Shown here: positions 38,614-48,368 of the stretch, piece after piece | How the letters are laid out: every line of letters starts with the position of its first letter | Numbering within the stretch: the stretch's first letter is position 1 | Source of the DNA: JBCCFW01 sp039029535 | Lineage (GTDB): Bacteria > Acidobacteriota > JBCCFW01 | Direction: 5' to 3' | Assembly: GCA_039029535.1 (NCBI GenBank) | Contig: JBCCFW010000021.1 | Span: forward strand, 3,539-67,538 | DNA length: 64,000 bases | Notes under the pieces: model-generated | What the model was told of the DNA's origin: nothing | Databases searched by the model: none | The model's input: the letters and a program-made list of their open reading frames with translations, nothing else | Position numbers and translations under genes: made by a program

Positions 38614-41328
38614 TCAGGGAGCCCTCACCGACCTCGACCACGGCGTCCAGGGCTCGCCCTCGCGGACGAACACCCTGGCGTCGATGGGGACGTCCTCGAA
38701 GACCTGCTCCTGACCGCTGGGCCAGTGGATCCGCAGCCGGTCGACCTTCGCGATCCGACCGAGACCGAACTCCACCGTCGGGGAGCTCGAGCTCCCAAAG
38801 CCCTCTCCGGCCTTGACCTCACGGAGGAAGCGACGACCGCCGGCCTCCACCAGGAGCCGCGCGTCGATGGCGTCGCGGTTGCTCTCGACGCCCTCCAGGT
38901 CGACGTGCAGCCAGTGCGCGCCACTGTCGAGGTCGTTGCGATAGAGGTGGTTCGGCCACAGGTCGCCGTGGTCGAAACCACCTTCGGGCGCGTAGATCTC
39001 GAGGTCACCGTCCTCGTCGACGTCGACGAAGGTCACCCCATGTCCCTTGCCGAGTGAGCCGAGCCCCGAGCCGAAAGTGAGGTCGGTGAAGGTGCCGTCA
39101 CCGTCGTTGCGGAAGTAGCGGTCCGGCTCGAGGCGGCTGGTCTTGGGGTCGCCGGTGCCGAAGTACACGTCGACGTCACCGTCGTTGTCGAGGTCGGCGA
39201 CCCCTGCCCCCATGATCCCGGCCGGCCGGCCGATCCCCGAGAACTCCGTCACGTCGGTGAAGAAGCCGCCGTCGTTGCGATAGAGACGCGGCGCGGCCCG
39301 CTGACCCTCGCGATGGAGCTTCGGCGTGCGCTCGTAGAGCTGGGTGTAGCTCAGCACCACCGCCGACCAGGGAGCGAGCGCGGTCTTGAGCAGGTCGGGA
39401 TCGCCATCGCCGTCGTGATCGAAGAAGAAGGCGACGTAGCCGGTGGTGATCGCGTCGGCGCCCGCCACGCCGCTGCGTTGGGCGACCTCCTCGAAGGTCC
39501 CGTCACCCTGATTGCGGTAGAGCCGGTTGCGGGTCATGAAGCCCGAGACGAACAGGTCGGGCCAGCCATCCTGGTCGTAGTCACCCACGGCCGAGCCGAT
39601 GGTTCGCGTGCCCGGTGCCTCCTGGAGACCGGCCAGGATCGTCACGTTCTCGAAGCGACCGTCCTCGCGGTTGCGGTAGAGCCGGTTCGTGTCACCGGCC
39701 AGGGTGATGCCGTTGGCGAGGTAGAGATCGACGCGGCCGTCGCGGTCGTAGTCGAGCCAGCTCTGGACGAAGGACGAGCCAGCGTCGCCGAGGCCGACCT
39801 CGTCGGTGACGCCGACGAAGCGGCCGTTGCCCGCGTTCCGGTAGAGCGAGTTGCGTGACGGGCCGTTCCAGCCGTCGCGCCCGATCGAGAGGTCGGGCCA
39901 GCCGTCGTTGTCGTAGTCGACGAACACCGCGCTGAACCCGGACTGCACGTGGAACAGGCCGGCTTCCTGCGAGACGTCGGTGAAGCGGCCTCCGTCGTTG
40001 CGGTAGAGCACGCCGTAGCTGTTGCAGCCGGCCGCGAAGAGATCGAAGTCGCCATCCCGGTCGTAGTCGGCCCAGGCCGAGGGACCGGCACCGTCCAGCT
40101 TGTCGACGCCGAGCTCCGGCGCGACGTCGACGAAGCGAGCGTCGTTGGCGGTGGGCTCGACCTGCATCTCCGCCCGCAACGGGAACGGGTACTCGCGTCG
40201 ACCGGGGGACACCTCGGCCGCCTCCTGCGCCACGTGGAGCAGCCAGTGACGACCGAACGACGTCGAGCTGTTGAAGTCGTCGTCGGCCAGGGCCTTCGAA
40301 TGCAGCTCGACGGCTTCATCGAGACGCCCCTGCTTGTAGCGCGACAGGCCCTGACGACTCAGCAGGGCGCGTCGCTGCTCGCCGTCGATCCCCGGCAGCT
40401 CGAGCAGCACCTGACTCCGTGCCACGGCCTCGTCGTGATCGCCCATCCGCTGCGCGACGTCGGCGAGACGATCGAGCAACTCACGCCCCAGCTCGCTTCG
40501 AGGATCGAGCTGATCGAAGGCGCGCTCCACGTGCGATTGAACGATGTCGAGCATGAGCTTCGAGCTCATCGGCGGCAGGTCGTCCTCCGACTCACGCTCG
40601 ACACGGACCTCGCCCTCGATGAGCGTGGCAACGTACCAGGCACGCAGGTAGGCCAGGTCGGGCTTCTCCGCGAAAAGGCGCTCGAAGAGCTCCACCGACT
40701 GGTCCGGGGCGTACTCCCCGGCGCGCAGGAGCTGGAAGGCCGCGCGATGGACACGGTCCACCTCGCTCCGCGGCGAGTGGAGCCCCCGCCCCTTCGACGT
40801 CAGGCTCTTGCCGCTGTTGCCGGCGCTGCGCTCCTCACGCTCACGCAGCTCGACCTGGCTCAGACGTCCGAGCAGGTTGATCAGGGCCTCCGCCTGCTCG
40901 TCACGGGTGGCCGCGTCACCGCTGCTCTCGGCGAGCTCCAGGAGCAGGCGACGGGTCTTCACGCTCGCCGGGCGCTTCTTGAGGCTGCTGCGGAGCAAGC
41001 TCGTCGCTGCCGCCACCGCATCGGGACCCGTCTCCGCCAGCGTGAGCCGCGCGAGCTGGAACAGCACTTCGGGATGCTCGGGTTCTCCGGCCGCACAGCT
41101 CTCGAGCTGAGCGCGAGCTCCCGGCAGGCGACCGCGACGCAGCTGCTCGACCCCCAGTCGGAGCCGCCGCGTCAGCTCGTCACCAGTCGCCGGCGGGAGG
41201 GGGCGCACGATCTCGTCGTCGCTCGTTCCCCCTGACGTGCTCCCGCCCCCACAGCTCGCGAGGAGGAGGGACGAGATCAGGAGCGTGATCGCGACGAGGC
41301 GGATGGACGACGGCTCAGCTCGGCTCAT
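38614..41328 (-). CDS. TPR + VCBS/FG-GAP + ASPIC/UnbV lipoprotein
   Basis: A 904-aa lipoprotein (LLISSLLLASC lipobox; ATG 41328 starts just before the signal). Residues ~40-430 are TPR-type helical repeats (LRRGRLPGARAQLESC, AYQLLRAGEY-like units). Residues ~450-820 are FG-GAP/VCBS beta-propeller repeats (DYDRDGDFDLFAAG, DYDNDGWPDLSIG, DYDQDGWPDLFVSG, DLDNDGDVDVYFG), many with DxDxDG calcium loops. The C-terminal ~60 residues match ASPIC/UnbV (VDRLRIHWPSGQEQVFEDVP). It overlaps the ABC ATPase stop by 14 bp and is the last gene of that operon. Probably a surface or periplasmic binding protein. Confidence 0.82.
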   Translation of the reverse strand: MSRAEPSSIRLVAITLLISSLLLASCGGGSTSGGTSDDEIVRPLPPATGDELTRRLRLGVEQLRRGRLPGARAQLESCAAGEPEHPEVLFQLARLTLAETGPDAVAAATSLLRSSLKKRPASVKTRRLLLELAESSGDAATRDEQAEALINLLGRLSQVELREREERSAGNSGKSLTSKGRGLHSPRSEVDRVHRAAFQLLRAGEYAPDQSVELFERLFAEKPDLAYLRAWYVATLIEGEVRVERESEDDLPPMSSKLMLDIVQSHVERAFDQLDPRSELGRELLDRLADVAQRMGDHDEAVARSQVLLELPGIDGEQRRALLSRQGLSRYKQGRLDEAVELHSKALADDDFNSSTSFGRHWLLHVAQEAAEVSPGRREYPFPLRAEMQVEPTANDARFVDVAPELGVDKLDGAGPSAWADYDRDGDFDLFAAGCNSYGVLYRNDGGRFTDVSQEAGLFHVQSGFSAVFVDYDNDGWPDLSIGRDGWNGPSRNSLYRNAGNGRFVGVTDEVGLGDAGSSFVQSWLDYDRDGRVDLYLANGITLAGDTNRLYRNREDGRFENVTILAGLQEAPGTRTIGSAVGDYDQDGWPDLFVSGFMTRNRLYRNQGDGTFEEVAQRSGVAGADAITTGYVAFFFDHDGDGDPDLLKTALAPWSAVVLSYTQLYERTPKLHREGQRAAPRLYRNDGGFFTDVTEFSGIGRPAGIMGAGVADLDNDGDVDVYFGTGDPKTSRLEPDRYFRNDGDGTFTDLTFGSGLGSLGKGHGVTFVDVDEDGDLEIYAPEGGFDHGDLWPNHLYRNDLDSGAHWLHVDLEGVESNRDAIDARLLVEAGGRRFLREVKAGEGFGSSSSPTVEFGLGRIAKVDRLRIHWPSGQEQVFEDVPIDARVFVREGEPWTPWSRSVRAP

Positions 41329-41989
41329 GGTCCGCGATCCTGCCAGCATGCAGGCGGACCGTGCGATCGGCGGCCTCGGACCGGGTCGCGTCATGGGTGG
41401 CGACGACCATCGTGAGCCCCCGCTCCCGGTGGAGCTCTCGAAGCAGGTCCCAGAGCGCATCGGCGTTGCGCTGATCGAGGTTGGCGGTGGGCTCGTCGGC
41501 GAGGAGCACCTCGGGTTCCGTCGCCAGCGCGCGGGCCAACGCGACCCGCTGCATCTCACCGCGGGAGAGCGCGTCGGGTCGATGGCCACCCCGCTCGGCC
41601 AGGCCGACCCGGTCCAGCAGCTCACGGGCCGCGGCCTCGTCGACGCGAGGTCCGAAGAGCCCACCGAGCTGGAGGTTCTCGAGCGCGGTCAGCGCGCGGA
41701 GGAGCAGGAAGTCCTGGAAGACGAAGCCGAGCCGCTCACGACGCAGTCGGGTCAGCGCCTCGTCGTCGAGCTCGTCGACGCTCACCCCATCCCAGGAAAC
41801 ACGACCCGAGCTCGGTCGATCGAGGGCGCCGAGCAGCGAGAGCAGCGTCGACTTGCCCGAGCCGGACTCGCCCGTGACCACGAGGAGCTCACCTTCCTCG
41901 ACGGTGAGGTCGATCCCGTCCAGGGCTCGCACGCGATGCGGCGCGCGACCCAGCTCCTTCTCGACCGCCGCGAGCTCGATCAGCCCCAT
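41315..41989 (-). CDS. LolD/MacB-type ABC ATPase
   Basis: A 224-aa ATPase with Walker A GESGSGKSTLL, signature LSRGEMQRVALARAL, Walker B VLLADEPTANLD and switch His VVATHD. ATG 41989 overlaps the permease stop. It belongs with the FtsX-like permease, forming a MacB/LolCDE-type mechanotransmission transporter. The signature LSRGE differs from LSGGQ but is common in this family. Confidence 0.88.
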   Translation of the reverse strand: MGLIELAAVEKELGRAPHRVRALDGIDLTVEEGELLVVTGESGSGKSTLLSLLGALDRPSSGRVSWDGVSVDELDDEALTRLRRERLGFVFQDFLLLRALTALENLQLGGLFGPRVDEAAARELLDRVGLAERGGHRPDALSRGEMQRVALARALATEPEVLLADEPTANLDQRNADALWDLLRELHRERGLTMVVATHDATRSEAADRTVRLHAGRIADHEPS

Positions 41990-43155
41990 GCCGCGGCTCC
42001 CCGGATCGTCCGGAGCGGCGAGACCCGCGACGACCGCCACGCCGGCCAGGCTCCCGCCAGCAGGCAGAGCACCACGACCAACAGCACGCCGCCGAGGATG
42101 AGATCCGGCTCGAAGACGAGCACGGGCCCGGCCGGCACGAAGCTCAGGCTCGCACGCAGGAAGCCCTCGACCGCTCCTCTCGCCAGGACGCTCAGGAGCA
42201 CGCCGACACCGGCTCCGGCGAGACTCAACAGCAGCGACTCCATCCAGGCCAGGCGGAACAAGGTGCCGGCCGGGCAGCCCATCGCCCGCAACACGCCCAT
42301 CTCCTCCCGACGCTCCGCCGCCGAGAGCAAGGCGACGTTGAGCACTCCGAGCAAGGCGACGACGAGACAGAGGAAGCCGAAGGCCGTGAGCAGGGTGCGC
42401 ACCCCCGCGAGCACCTGAAGGATGGCCGACTGCACCTGCGAGAGCCGGACGACCTGCACCGACGGCAGGTCGTGAAGACGATCGACCAGCGTCGCGGCCT
42501 GTTCCGGGTCCTTCAACTGCAAGCCCATGCCCGTGAGCTGATCGAGTCGGTCGAAGATCGTCTGGGCGGTGAGCAAGGGCAGGAAGATCGTGCCGTCGTC
42601 TTGGGTGCCGAGCTGGTCGAGCACGCCCCGCACGACGAAGGGCCGACCGAGCACGGTCAGCTCGTCACCGATGACGACGTCGCGGTACTCGGCGACGTTG
42701 TAGCCCAGCACGACCTCCTCGGCCGTCTCCGAGCTGAACCAGCCGCCCTCCTGGAAGACCACCGACGGCTTGAGTCGGAGGAACTCGGCGTCGATGCCGA
42801 CGTGGAGCTGCGTCGCTCCGGTCTCGGGTGCCGGGAGCGCCTGCATGAAGAAGCGCGTCGACGCGGCCACCTCCGGCAGCGACGCGATGCGCTCGGCCAT
42901 CTCCGACTGGATGTACATGGGGATGGAGCCACCGCGGAGGATGAGCGTGGCCGCCTCGTGAGGGCAGCCCTTGCCCGTCACCAGCACCTGATACCCCATC
43001 GTCTCGATGTTGCGCTGGAGCGAGCGCTCGTAGCCCCGCTGGAAGGCGAGCGTGCTGAGGGTCAGCGCCGTCGCCAACGCCACCGCCAGGACGGTCAGCG
43101 TCGACCTCGTCGCGTGAAAGCGAAGGTTCGCGAAGGCGAGCCGCCAACCGGTCAT
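41980..43155 (-). CDS. FtsX/MacB-like permease
   Basis: A 391-aa permease: N-terminal helix (LTVLAVALATALTLS), a large periplasmic domain (~45-255), and three C-terminal helices with the FtsX core (VALLGVLNVALLSAAERREEMGVLRAMGCP). MacB/LolC-like proteins do not carry substrates across the inner membrane but drive periplasmic events such as lipoprotein release or peptide export. ATG 43155 overlaps the preceding lipoprotein gene by ATGA. Confidence 0.87.
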   Translation of the reverse strand: MTGWRLAFANLRFHATRSTLTVLAVALATALTLSTLAFQRGYERSLQRNIETMGYQVLVTGKGCPHEAATLILRGGSIPMYIQSEMAERIASLPEVAASTRFFMQALPAPETGATQLHVGIDAEFLRLKPSVVFQEGGWFSSETAEEVVLGYNVAEYRDVVIGDELTVLGRPFVVRGVLDQLGTQDDGTIFLPLLTAQTIFDRLDQLTGMGLQLKDPEQAATLVDRLHDLPSVQVVRLSQVQSAILQVLAGVRTLLTAFGFLCLVVALLGVLNVALLSAAERREEMGVLRAMGCPAGTLFRLAWMESLLLSLAGAGVGVLLSVLARGAVEGFLRASLSFVPAGPVLVFEPDLILGGVLLVVVLCLLAGAWPAWRSSRVSPLRTIRGAAAWG

Positions 43156-43610
43156 GGGAGCACCTGCAGGCCGACGGCGTGCAAGGCGAGGTCAGGGCCG
43201 TCGCGAACCAGGCGCCCGGTCAGGGCGACCTGCTCACCGATCAACCCGCGGGTCACGGTGAAATCGGCGGAGGGCTTCAGGTCGACGTGGAGCTGACGAA
43301 ACGAAGCGGCCTCATCGCCAGCCGGCGCCGCACCGAGTGAATCGAGAGTCAGCCAGCACCCCGCGCTGCGGCAGACCTCACCCACGCGTCCACGCAGGAC
43401 GACCCGTTCGACGCTCTCTCCGTCCACGAGCTCGGGCAGCTCGGACAGCGGAAGCGCTTCGGCCGTCGCGACCGGGGCCCCGAGCCGGGTCGGCGTCGAC
43501 GCACAGCCCAGCGTGAGGACGACGGCCAGGCACGAAGAGAGCACGCTCCCTCTCGGTCGTGACCGCCGAGTGAGCTGCCGACCCTCCTCGTGTTCGCGCG
43601 ACGTCGTCAT
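43152..43610 (-). CDS. Small lipoprotein with CxxxGCW motif (DUF4920-like)
   Basis: A 152-aa predicted lipoprotein (SCLAVVLTLGC lipobox). A beta-rich domain contains VVLRGRVGEVCRSAGCWLTLD and ALTGRLVRDG, like DUF4920/OB-type periplasmic proteins whose two Cys may bind a metal or form a disulfide. It opens the four-gene operon and is coupled to the permease. It is perhaps the periplasmic cargo or sensor of the ABC system. Confidence 0.6.
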   Translation of the reverse strand: MTTSREHEEGRQLTRRSRPRGSVLSSCLAVVLTLGCASTPTRLGAPVATAEALPLSELPELVDGESVERVVLRGRVGEVCRSAGCWLTLDSLGAAPAGDEAASFRQLHVDLKPSADFTVTRGLIGEQVALTGRLVRDGPDLALHAVGLQVLP

Positions 43611-43738
43611 GGTGCGGAGCGACGTCGAGCCCGTTCACGGCAGCGTCGCGTGAGCAGACCGTGCCGCTCCGCGACCGCTGGCGCAAGCCCCGCGCGCCGG
43701 GCGAGCCCCTCGCCCCGCCCCGACGCGCGGAATCGTCT

Positions 43739-45346
43739 TCAGTCGCGTTCGACGACGACGTCACCCTCGACGAGAGCCCCCGCCTGCCGGTGCACGACGG
43801 CACCGTCCGGCGCGCGCACCACCAGCTCGACCACGTCACCACGGTCGAGCCGCCGCTCGTCGAGAGTCAGCTCGACGCGGTGCAGGCCACGACCGTTCCA
43901 CGCCCCGTGCCCACGAAGAACGAGGAGCCCAGGCGTGCGCGGCGACACGAGGACCGAGTCGAGCATGGCGACCAGTCGGTGGTGCTCGGGCTCAGCGAGA
44001 GTCGGTCCCCGACGCGAAGTCCCTCGGACCACGCCGACGCCCTCGAGCTGCCGACGGCTCGACCGCGTCGGAAGCTCCAGCGCGGCCTCGAGCGGCGCGC
44101 GGTAGTCGAGACGCCCCCACGCCATCGCGGCACCGAAAGCGGTCACGTCCACGTCGAGCTCGGCACCGCCGGCCAAGGTGCCACGACCGCCGAGACCGGC
44201 GAGCTCACCGGCCGCGGCGAGGGCGGGAGCACAGGTGATCCCCGTGACCGCCCCACTGCCGACCAGCGTGACCTCCATCGTCGTGACGCCGGCCGAGGGA
44301 CAGGCAACGTCCTGCCAGCCGTTGTCGTCGCTCGCCGGCAGGGGCTCCACGCAGAGCACCGCACCGTCGGCGTCGAGGGTCGTGACGAAACCGCCCTCCT
44401 CGTCGACGTCGAGCACGCCGACGGAGGCGAAGTCGACGGGCACGTCCCAGGTGAAGGTCAGGGTGCCGCCGTTGCGGTCATCGTCGCGGACGCAGTCGCT
44501 GTCCATCTCGCGGAGGATGAGCACCTGTCCCTGCGCGAGGTCGTTGCCGGGGCCCGGACCGGGGGTCGTCAGGTCGGCGTCATCACAGCCAGGCGCGTCG
44601 GAGTCGAACAGGATCGCCGGCCCAGGAGACCCGACCACCGTGAACCCGGCTCCGGGGAAGACCACGTCGGCCTCTCCCGCGGCGTCGGCGCCGCCCTCGA
44701 AGCCGTCGGCATCACAGGAGCCGCCGGAGACGCTGAGGGTCGCGGAAAACATCACGCCCGAAGCGATGAAGAAGCGGTCGCGCTGGTAGACGTAGAGCGT
44801 GTTCGTGCCGGTGACGAGGAGATCCTCGATCCCGTCGAGGGAGGCCGTGCTCTCCTCGGTGAAGCCACCGAGAAGGAACTCCTCGGGAAGCGGCGCACCG
44901 TTGAGGAAGACGCCGACCTGGTTGGCACCGACCCCCGGGCCGAGAAGCGAGTCGCCGAGCTGGTCGTCGGTGGCCCAGCAGAAGTCGATGGACGCCGCGG
45001 CGATCGGTGTCGTCGTGACCTCGAAGTCGACGGCGTAGAGCACCGTCTGCGGTCGAGTGGTCGGCATCGAGTTGATCCACAGCGACTCGGGGTCGCACTC
45101 GAGCTGCGGGATCCAGGCCGAGTTGCGGGTGATCGTGAAGGCGGCGTCACCGGTGCGGGCGGCGGCGAAGTCGGCCTCCGAGAAGGGGTCGTTCCGGAGC
45201 GGCCGGCCGGCCGCCCCCGTGAGGAAGTGGGCGGGATTCACGCCGCTCCTCAAGACGATGGTCTCGTCGGCACGGACGGCCGTCGGAGCAAGGAGAAGGC
45301 AGGTGAGCAGGCAGGTAGCGAACGATGAGCTCGATCGATGAGTCAT
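43739..45346 (-). CDS. Secreted multi-domain protein of unknown function
   Basis: A 535-aa exported protein; ATG 45346 gives a signal peptide (ATCLLTCLLLAPTAVRA). Residues ~30-200 look like a beta-sandwich that presents N-terminal aromatic and acidic residues (NSAWIPQLECDPESLWIN). Residues ~215-340 have an anchor-like beta domain (VPVDFASVGVLDVDEEGGF) with paired Cys (GSCDADGFEGG; GCDDADLTTPG). The C-terminal ~130 residues are beta-rich without a known motif. No catalytic site was recognised. It is divergent from ppdK, with 264 bp between them. Confidence 0.6.
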   Translation of the reverse strand: MTHRSSSSFATCLLTCLLLAPTAVRADETIVLRSGVNPAHFLTGAAGRPLRNDPFSEADFAAARTGDAAFTITRNSAWIPQLECDPESLWINSMPTTRPQTVLYAVDFEVTTTPIAAASIDFCWATDDQLGDSLLGPGVGANQVGVFLNGAPLPEEFLLGGFTEESTASLDGIEDLLVTGTNTLYVYQRDRFFIASGVMFSATLSVSGGSCDADGFEGGADAAGEADVVFPGAGFTVVGSPGPAILFDSDAPGCDDADLTTPGPGPGNDLAQGQVLILREMDSDCVRDDDRNGGTLTFTWDVPVDFASVGVLDVDEEGGFVTTLDADGAVLCVEPLPASDDNGWQDVACPSAGVTTMEVTLVGSGAVTGITCAPALAAAGELAGLGGRGTLAGGAELDVDVTAFGAAMAWGRLDYRAPLEAALELPTRSSRRQLEGVGVVRGTSRRGPTLAEPEHHRLVAMLDSVLVSPRTPGLLVLRGHGAWNGRGLHRVELTLDERRLDRGDVVELVVRAPDGAVVHRQAGALVEGDVVVERD

Positions 45347-45610
45347 GGTCGAGGCCCTCGGAAAAAGAAGTGGGAAAAGGGACGAGGCCTGGGCCAGGAC
45401 ACGCATCGCCCCCCACCCAGCGACCTCCCCGTTCTCAACCCGGCGGCGGCGGGAAGCTGACAACTCGGCCTCGCAATGGCCCGACCGACCGGGATCCGGT
45501 CCCCACGCTCGGTCCCCCATCCGGTAAGATTTCCGTCCTTTCGCAGCGGATTCTCGGCCCCCCGTTCCCTCCCTCCCGGGCCGCCCACTAGCAACCGGAG
45601 TTCTCCCCAC

Positions 45611-48325
45611 ATGAGCAAGGGCTACATCCACTCCTTCGGAGATGGCCGCGCCGATGGCGACGCGGGCCTCAGCCGCCTCCTGGGCGGCAAGGGCGCCAAC
45701 CTGGCCGAGATGACCAACCTCGGAATCCCCGTCCCGCCAGGCTTCACCATCTCCACCGAGGCCTGCATCGAGTACATGAAGACGGGCCAGCGTCCGGACG
45801 GCCTCGAGCAGCAGGTCGACGAGGCGATCGCCCTCCTCGAGCAGCGCACCGGGATGAAGTTCGGCGACCCGAACGATCCCCTGCTCGTCTCCGTCCGCTC
45901 CGGCGCCGCGATCTCCATGCCGGGGATGATGGACACGGTCCTCAACCTCGGTCTCTCGCGCGACACCATCGCCGGCCACGTGGCCCGCGCCGACGACCGC
46001 TTCGCCTGGGACTGCTACCGCCGTCTCGTGCAGATGTACTCCGACGTCGTCCTCGACCGTGACGTCGAGCCGATGGAGCGGCTCATCGACGCCCGCAAGG
46101 ATGCGAAGGGCACCACCGAGGACACCGACCTCACCGCCGAGGACTGGCAGGCCCTGGTCGACCAGTTCATCGAGATCTCCAAGGCCGACGGCGGCCAGGG
46201 CTTCCCCGACGATCCGCGCGAGCAGCTCTGGGGCTCCATCGAGGCCGTCTTCGCCTCCTGGAACAACGACCGCGCCATCAGCTACCGCCGGATGGAGCGC
46301 ATCCCCGACGACCTCGGCACGGCCGTGAACGTGCAGGCCATGGTCTTCGGCAACATGGGTGACGACTGCGCCACCGGCGTCGCCTTCACCCGCGACCCTG
46401 CCAGCGGCGAGAAGGTGTTCTTCGGCGAGTGGCTCCGCAACGCCCAGGGCGAGGACGTGGTCGCCGGAACCCGCACGCCCCAGCCGCTCAAGACGGCGGT
46501 CGGCGGCGACGCTTCGCTCGAGTCCAGCATGCCCGAGGCCTTCGCCAAGCTGAACGAGGTCCAGGCCCGACTCGAGAAGCACTACCAGGACATGCAGGAC
46601 ATCGAGTTCACCATCCAGCGTGGTGAGCTGTACCTGCTGCAGACGCGCAGCGGCAAGCGCACGGGCGTGGCCGCGGTGCGCTGCGCCGTCGAGATGGTCG
46701 AGGAAGGTCTCATCGATCAGGCCACCGGGCTGAAGCGCGTGAACGCCGACGCCCTCGAGCAGCTCCTCAAGCCGGTCTTCAAGACCGAAGCGCTCAAGAG
46801 CGCCGAGTCGGCTGGCTCCCGGCTGGCTCACGGTCTCAACGCCGGCCCCGGTGCGGCGACGGGTCGAGTCGCCCTGTCGGCCGACCGCGCCGTCGAGATG
46901 TCGGCCGACGGCCCCGTCCTCCTGGTGCGGATCGAGACCTCACCGGAGGACATCGACGGGATGAAGAAGGCCGAGGGCATCCTCACCGCCCGCGGCGGCG
47001 CGACCTCCCACGCCGCGCTGGTCGCCCGTCAGATGGGCAAGCCCTGCGTGGCTGGCTGCGACGCTCTCGACATCAGCTACGACAACGGCACCATCAAGGT
47101 CGGTGACATCACCCTCCGCGAGGGTGACTTCGTCTCCCTGGACGGCACCACCGGCTGGGTCTACCAGGGCGAGATCGGCACGGAGCCCTCGGAGGTCTAC
47201 CGCGTCATCGTCGACGGCACCCTCGGTGAGGACGAGTCGGTCATCTACCCCTACTTCGCCAAGCTCATGAGCTGGGCCGACGAGCACCGTCGGCTGGGCG
47301 TCCGGACGAACTCCGACACCCCGGAGCAGGCAGCGGCCGCGGTCAAGCTCGGCGCCCAGGGCATCGGCCTCACCCGCACCGAGCACATGTTCTTCGAGGA
47401 AGACCGCATCCTCGCCTTCCGCAAGATGATCGTCGCCGAGGACGAGACCGCCCGTCGCGCCGCGCTGGGCGAGCTCCTGCCCATGCAGCGGGCCGACTTC
47501 GCCGGCATCTTCGAAGCCATGGGCGAACGACCGGTGACCATCCGCCTGCTCGACCCGCCGCTGCACGAGTTCCTCCCCCACGAGAAGGAGCCTCAGGAGG
47601 CCCTGGCGAAGCAGCTCGGCTTCACGCTCGAGCAGGTGCAGGACCTCGTCGCCAAGCTCTCCGAGTCGAACCCCATGCTCGGCCATCGCGGCTGCCGGCT
47701 GGCGATCAGCTACCCGGAGATCTGCGAGATGCAGACCCGAGCCATCCTCGAAGCCGCCTGCGACGTCGTCGGAGGTGGTGGTCAGGCGGTGCCCGAGATC
47801 ATGGTGCCGCTCATCTCCGAAGCGAAGGAGCTGGTCACCCTGCGCACGCTCATCGACGCCACCGCAGAGAAGGTCTTCGAGGAGAAGGGACGTCGCGTCG
47901 ACTACCTCGTCGGCACGATGATCGAGATCCCCCGCGCGGCGCTCATGTCGAAGCTCATCGCCGAGACCGCACAGTTCTTCTCCTTCGGCACCAACGACCT
48001 CACGCAGATGGCCTTCGGTCTCTCGCGAGACGACACCGCCCCCCTGCTCGACTTCTACGTCGAGGGTGGTCATCTCCCGGCCGATCCCTTCCAGACGATC
48101 GACCAGGACGGTGTCGGCCGTCTCGTCGAGACCTCGGCCCGCGAAGGTCGCGAGGGCAACCCGACGCTCAAGCTCGGCATCTGCGGTGAGCACGGCGGCG
48201 ACGGCGAGTCGGTGAAGTTCTTCCACCGGGCCGGACTCGACTACGTGTCCTGCTCGCCGCCGCGTCTGCCCACCGCCCGACTCGCCGCGGCCCAGGCCGC
48301 CCTCGAGGACGACGCCACGACGTGA
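45611..48325 (+). CDS. ppdK: Pyruvate, phosphate dikinase
   Basis: A 904-aa PPDK that interconverts pyruvate, ATP and Pi with PEP, AMP and PPi. N-terminal ATP-grasp region (GGKGANLAEMTNLGIPVPPGF; SVRSGAAISMPGMMDT). Swivelling phosphohistidine H467 in TARGGATSHAALVARQMG. C-terminal PEP domain with GTNDLTQMAFGLSRDD and the acid/base Cys C858 (GICGEHGGD). The length matches the homodimeric bacterial enzyme. ATG 45611 starts MSKGYIHSFG. TAAGAT at 45525-45530 may be the -10 element. Confidence 0.96.
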   Translation: MSKGYIHSFGDGRADGDAGLSRLLGGKGANLAEMTNLGIPVPPGFTISTEACIEYMKTGQRPDGLEQQVDEAIALLEQRTGMKFGDPNDPLLVSVRSGAAISMPGMMDTVLNLGLSRDTIAGHVARADDRFAWDCYRRLVQMYSDVVLDRDVEPMERLIDARKDAKGTTEDTDLTAEDWQALVDQFIEISKADGGQGFPDDPREQLWGSIEAVFASWNNDRAISYRRMERIPDDLGTAVNVQAMVFGNMGDDCATGVAFTRDPASGEKVFFGEWLRNAQGEDVVAGTRTPQPLKTAVGGDASLESSMPEAFAKLNEVQARLEKHYQDMQDIEFTIQRGELYLLQTRSGKRTGVAAVRCAVEMVEEGLIDQATGLKRVNADALEQLLKPVFKTEALKSAESAGSRLAHGLNAGPGAATGRVALSADRAVEMSADGPVLLVRIETSPEDIDGMKKAEGILTARGGATSHAALVARQMGKPCVAGCDALDISYDNGTIKVGDITLREGDFVSLDGTTGWVYQGEIGTEPSEVYRVIVDGTLGEDESVIYPYFAKLMSWADEHRRLGVRTNSDTPEQAAAAVKLGAQGIGLTRTEHMFFEEDRILAFRKMIVAEDETARRAALGELLPMQRADFAGIFEAMGERPVTIRLLDPPLHEFLPHEKEPQEALAKQLGFTLEQVQDLVAKLSESNPMLGHRGCRLAISYPEICEMQTRAILEAACDVVGGGGQAVPEIMVPLISEAKELVTLRTLIDATAEKVFEEKGRRVDYLVGTMIEIPRAALMSKLIAETAQFFSFGTNDLTQMAFGLSRDDTAPLLDFYVEGGHLPADPFQTIDQDGVGRLVETSAREGREGNPTLKLGICGEHGGDGESVKFFHRAGLDYVSCSPPRLPTARLAAAQAALEDDATT

Positions 48326-48368
48326 GCACGCTGGTCTTGCCGCACCCAGGCACGGGGGCCGTGGCGTC

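Noticed and set aside
43739..46831. 1030-aa minus-strand frame opposite ppdK
   Set aside because: Only 43739-45346 is coding (signal peptide at 45346); the rest is the shadow of ppdK.
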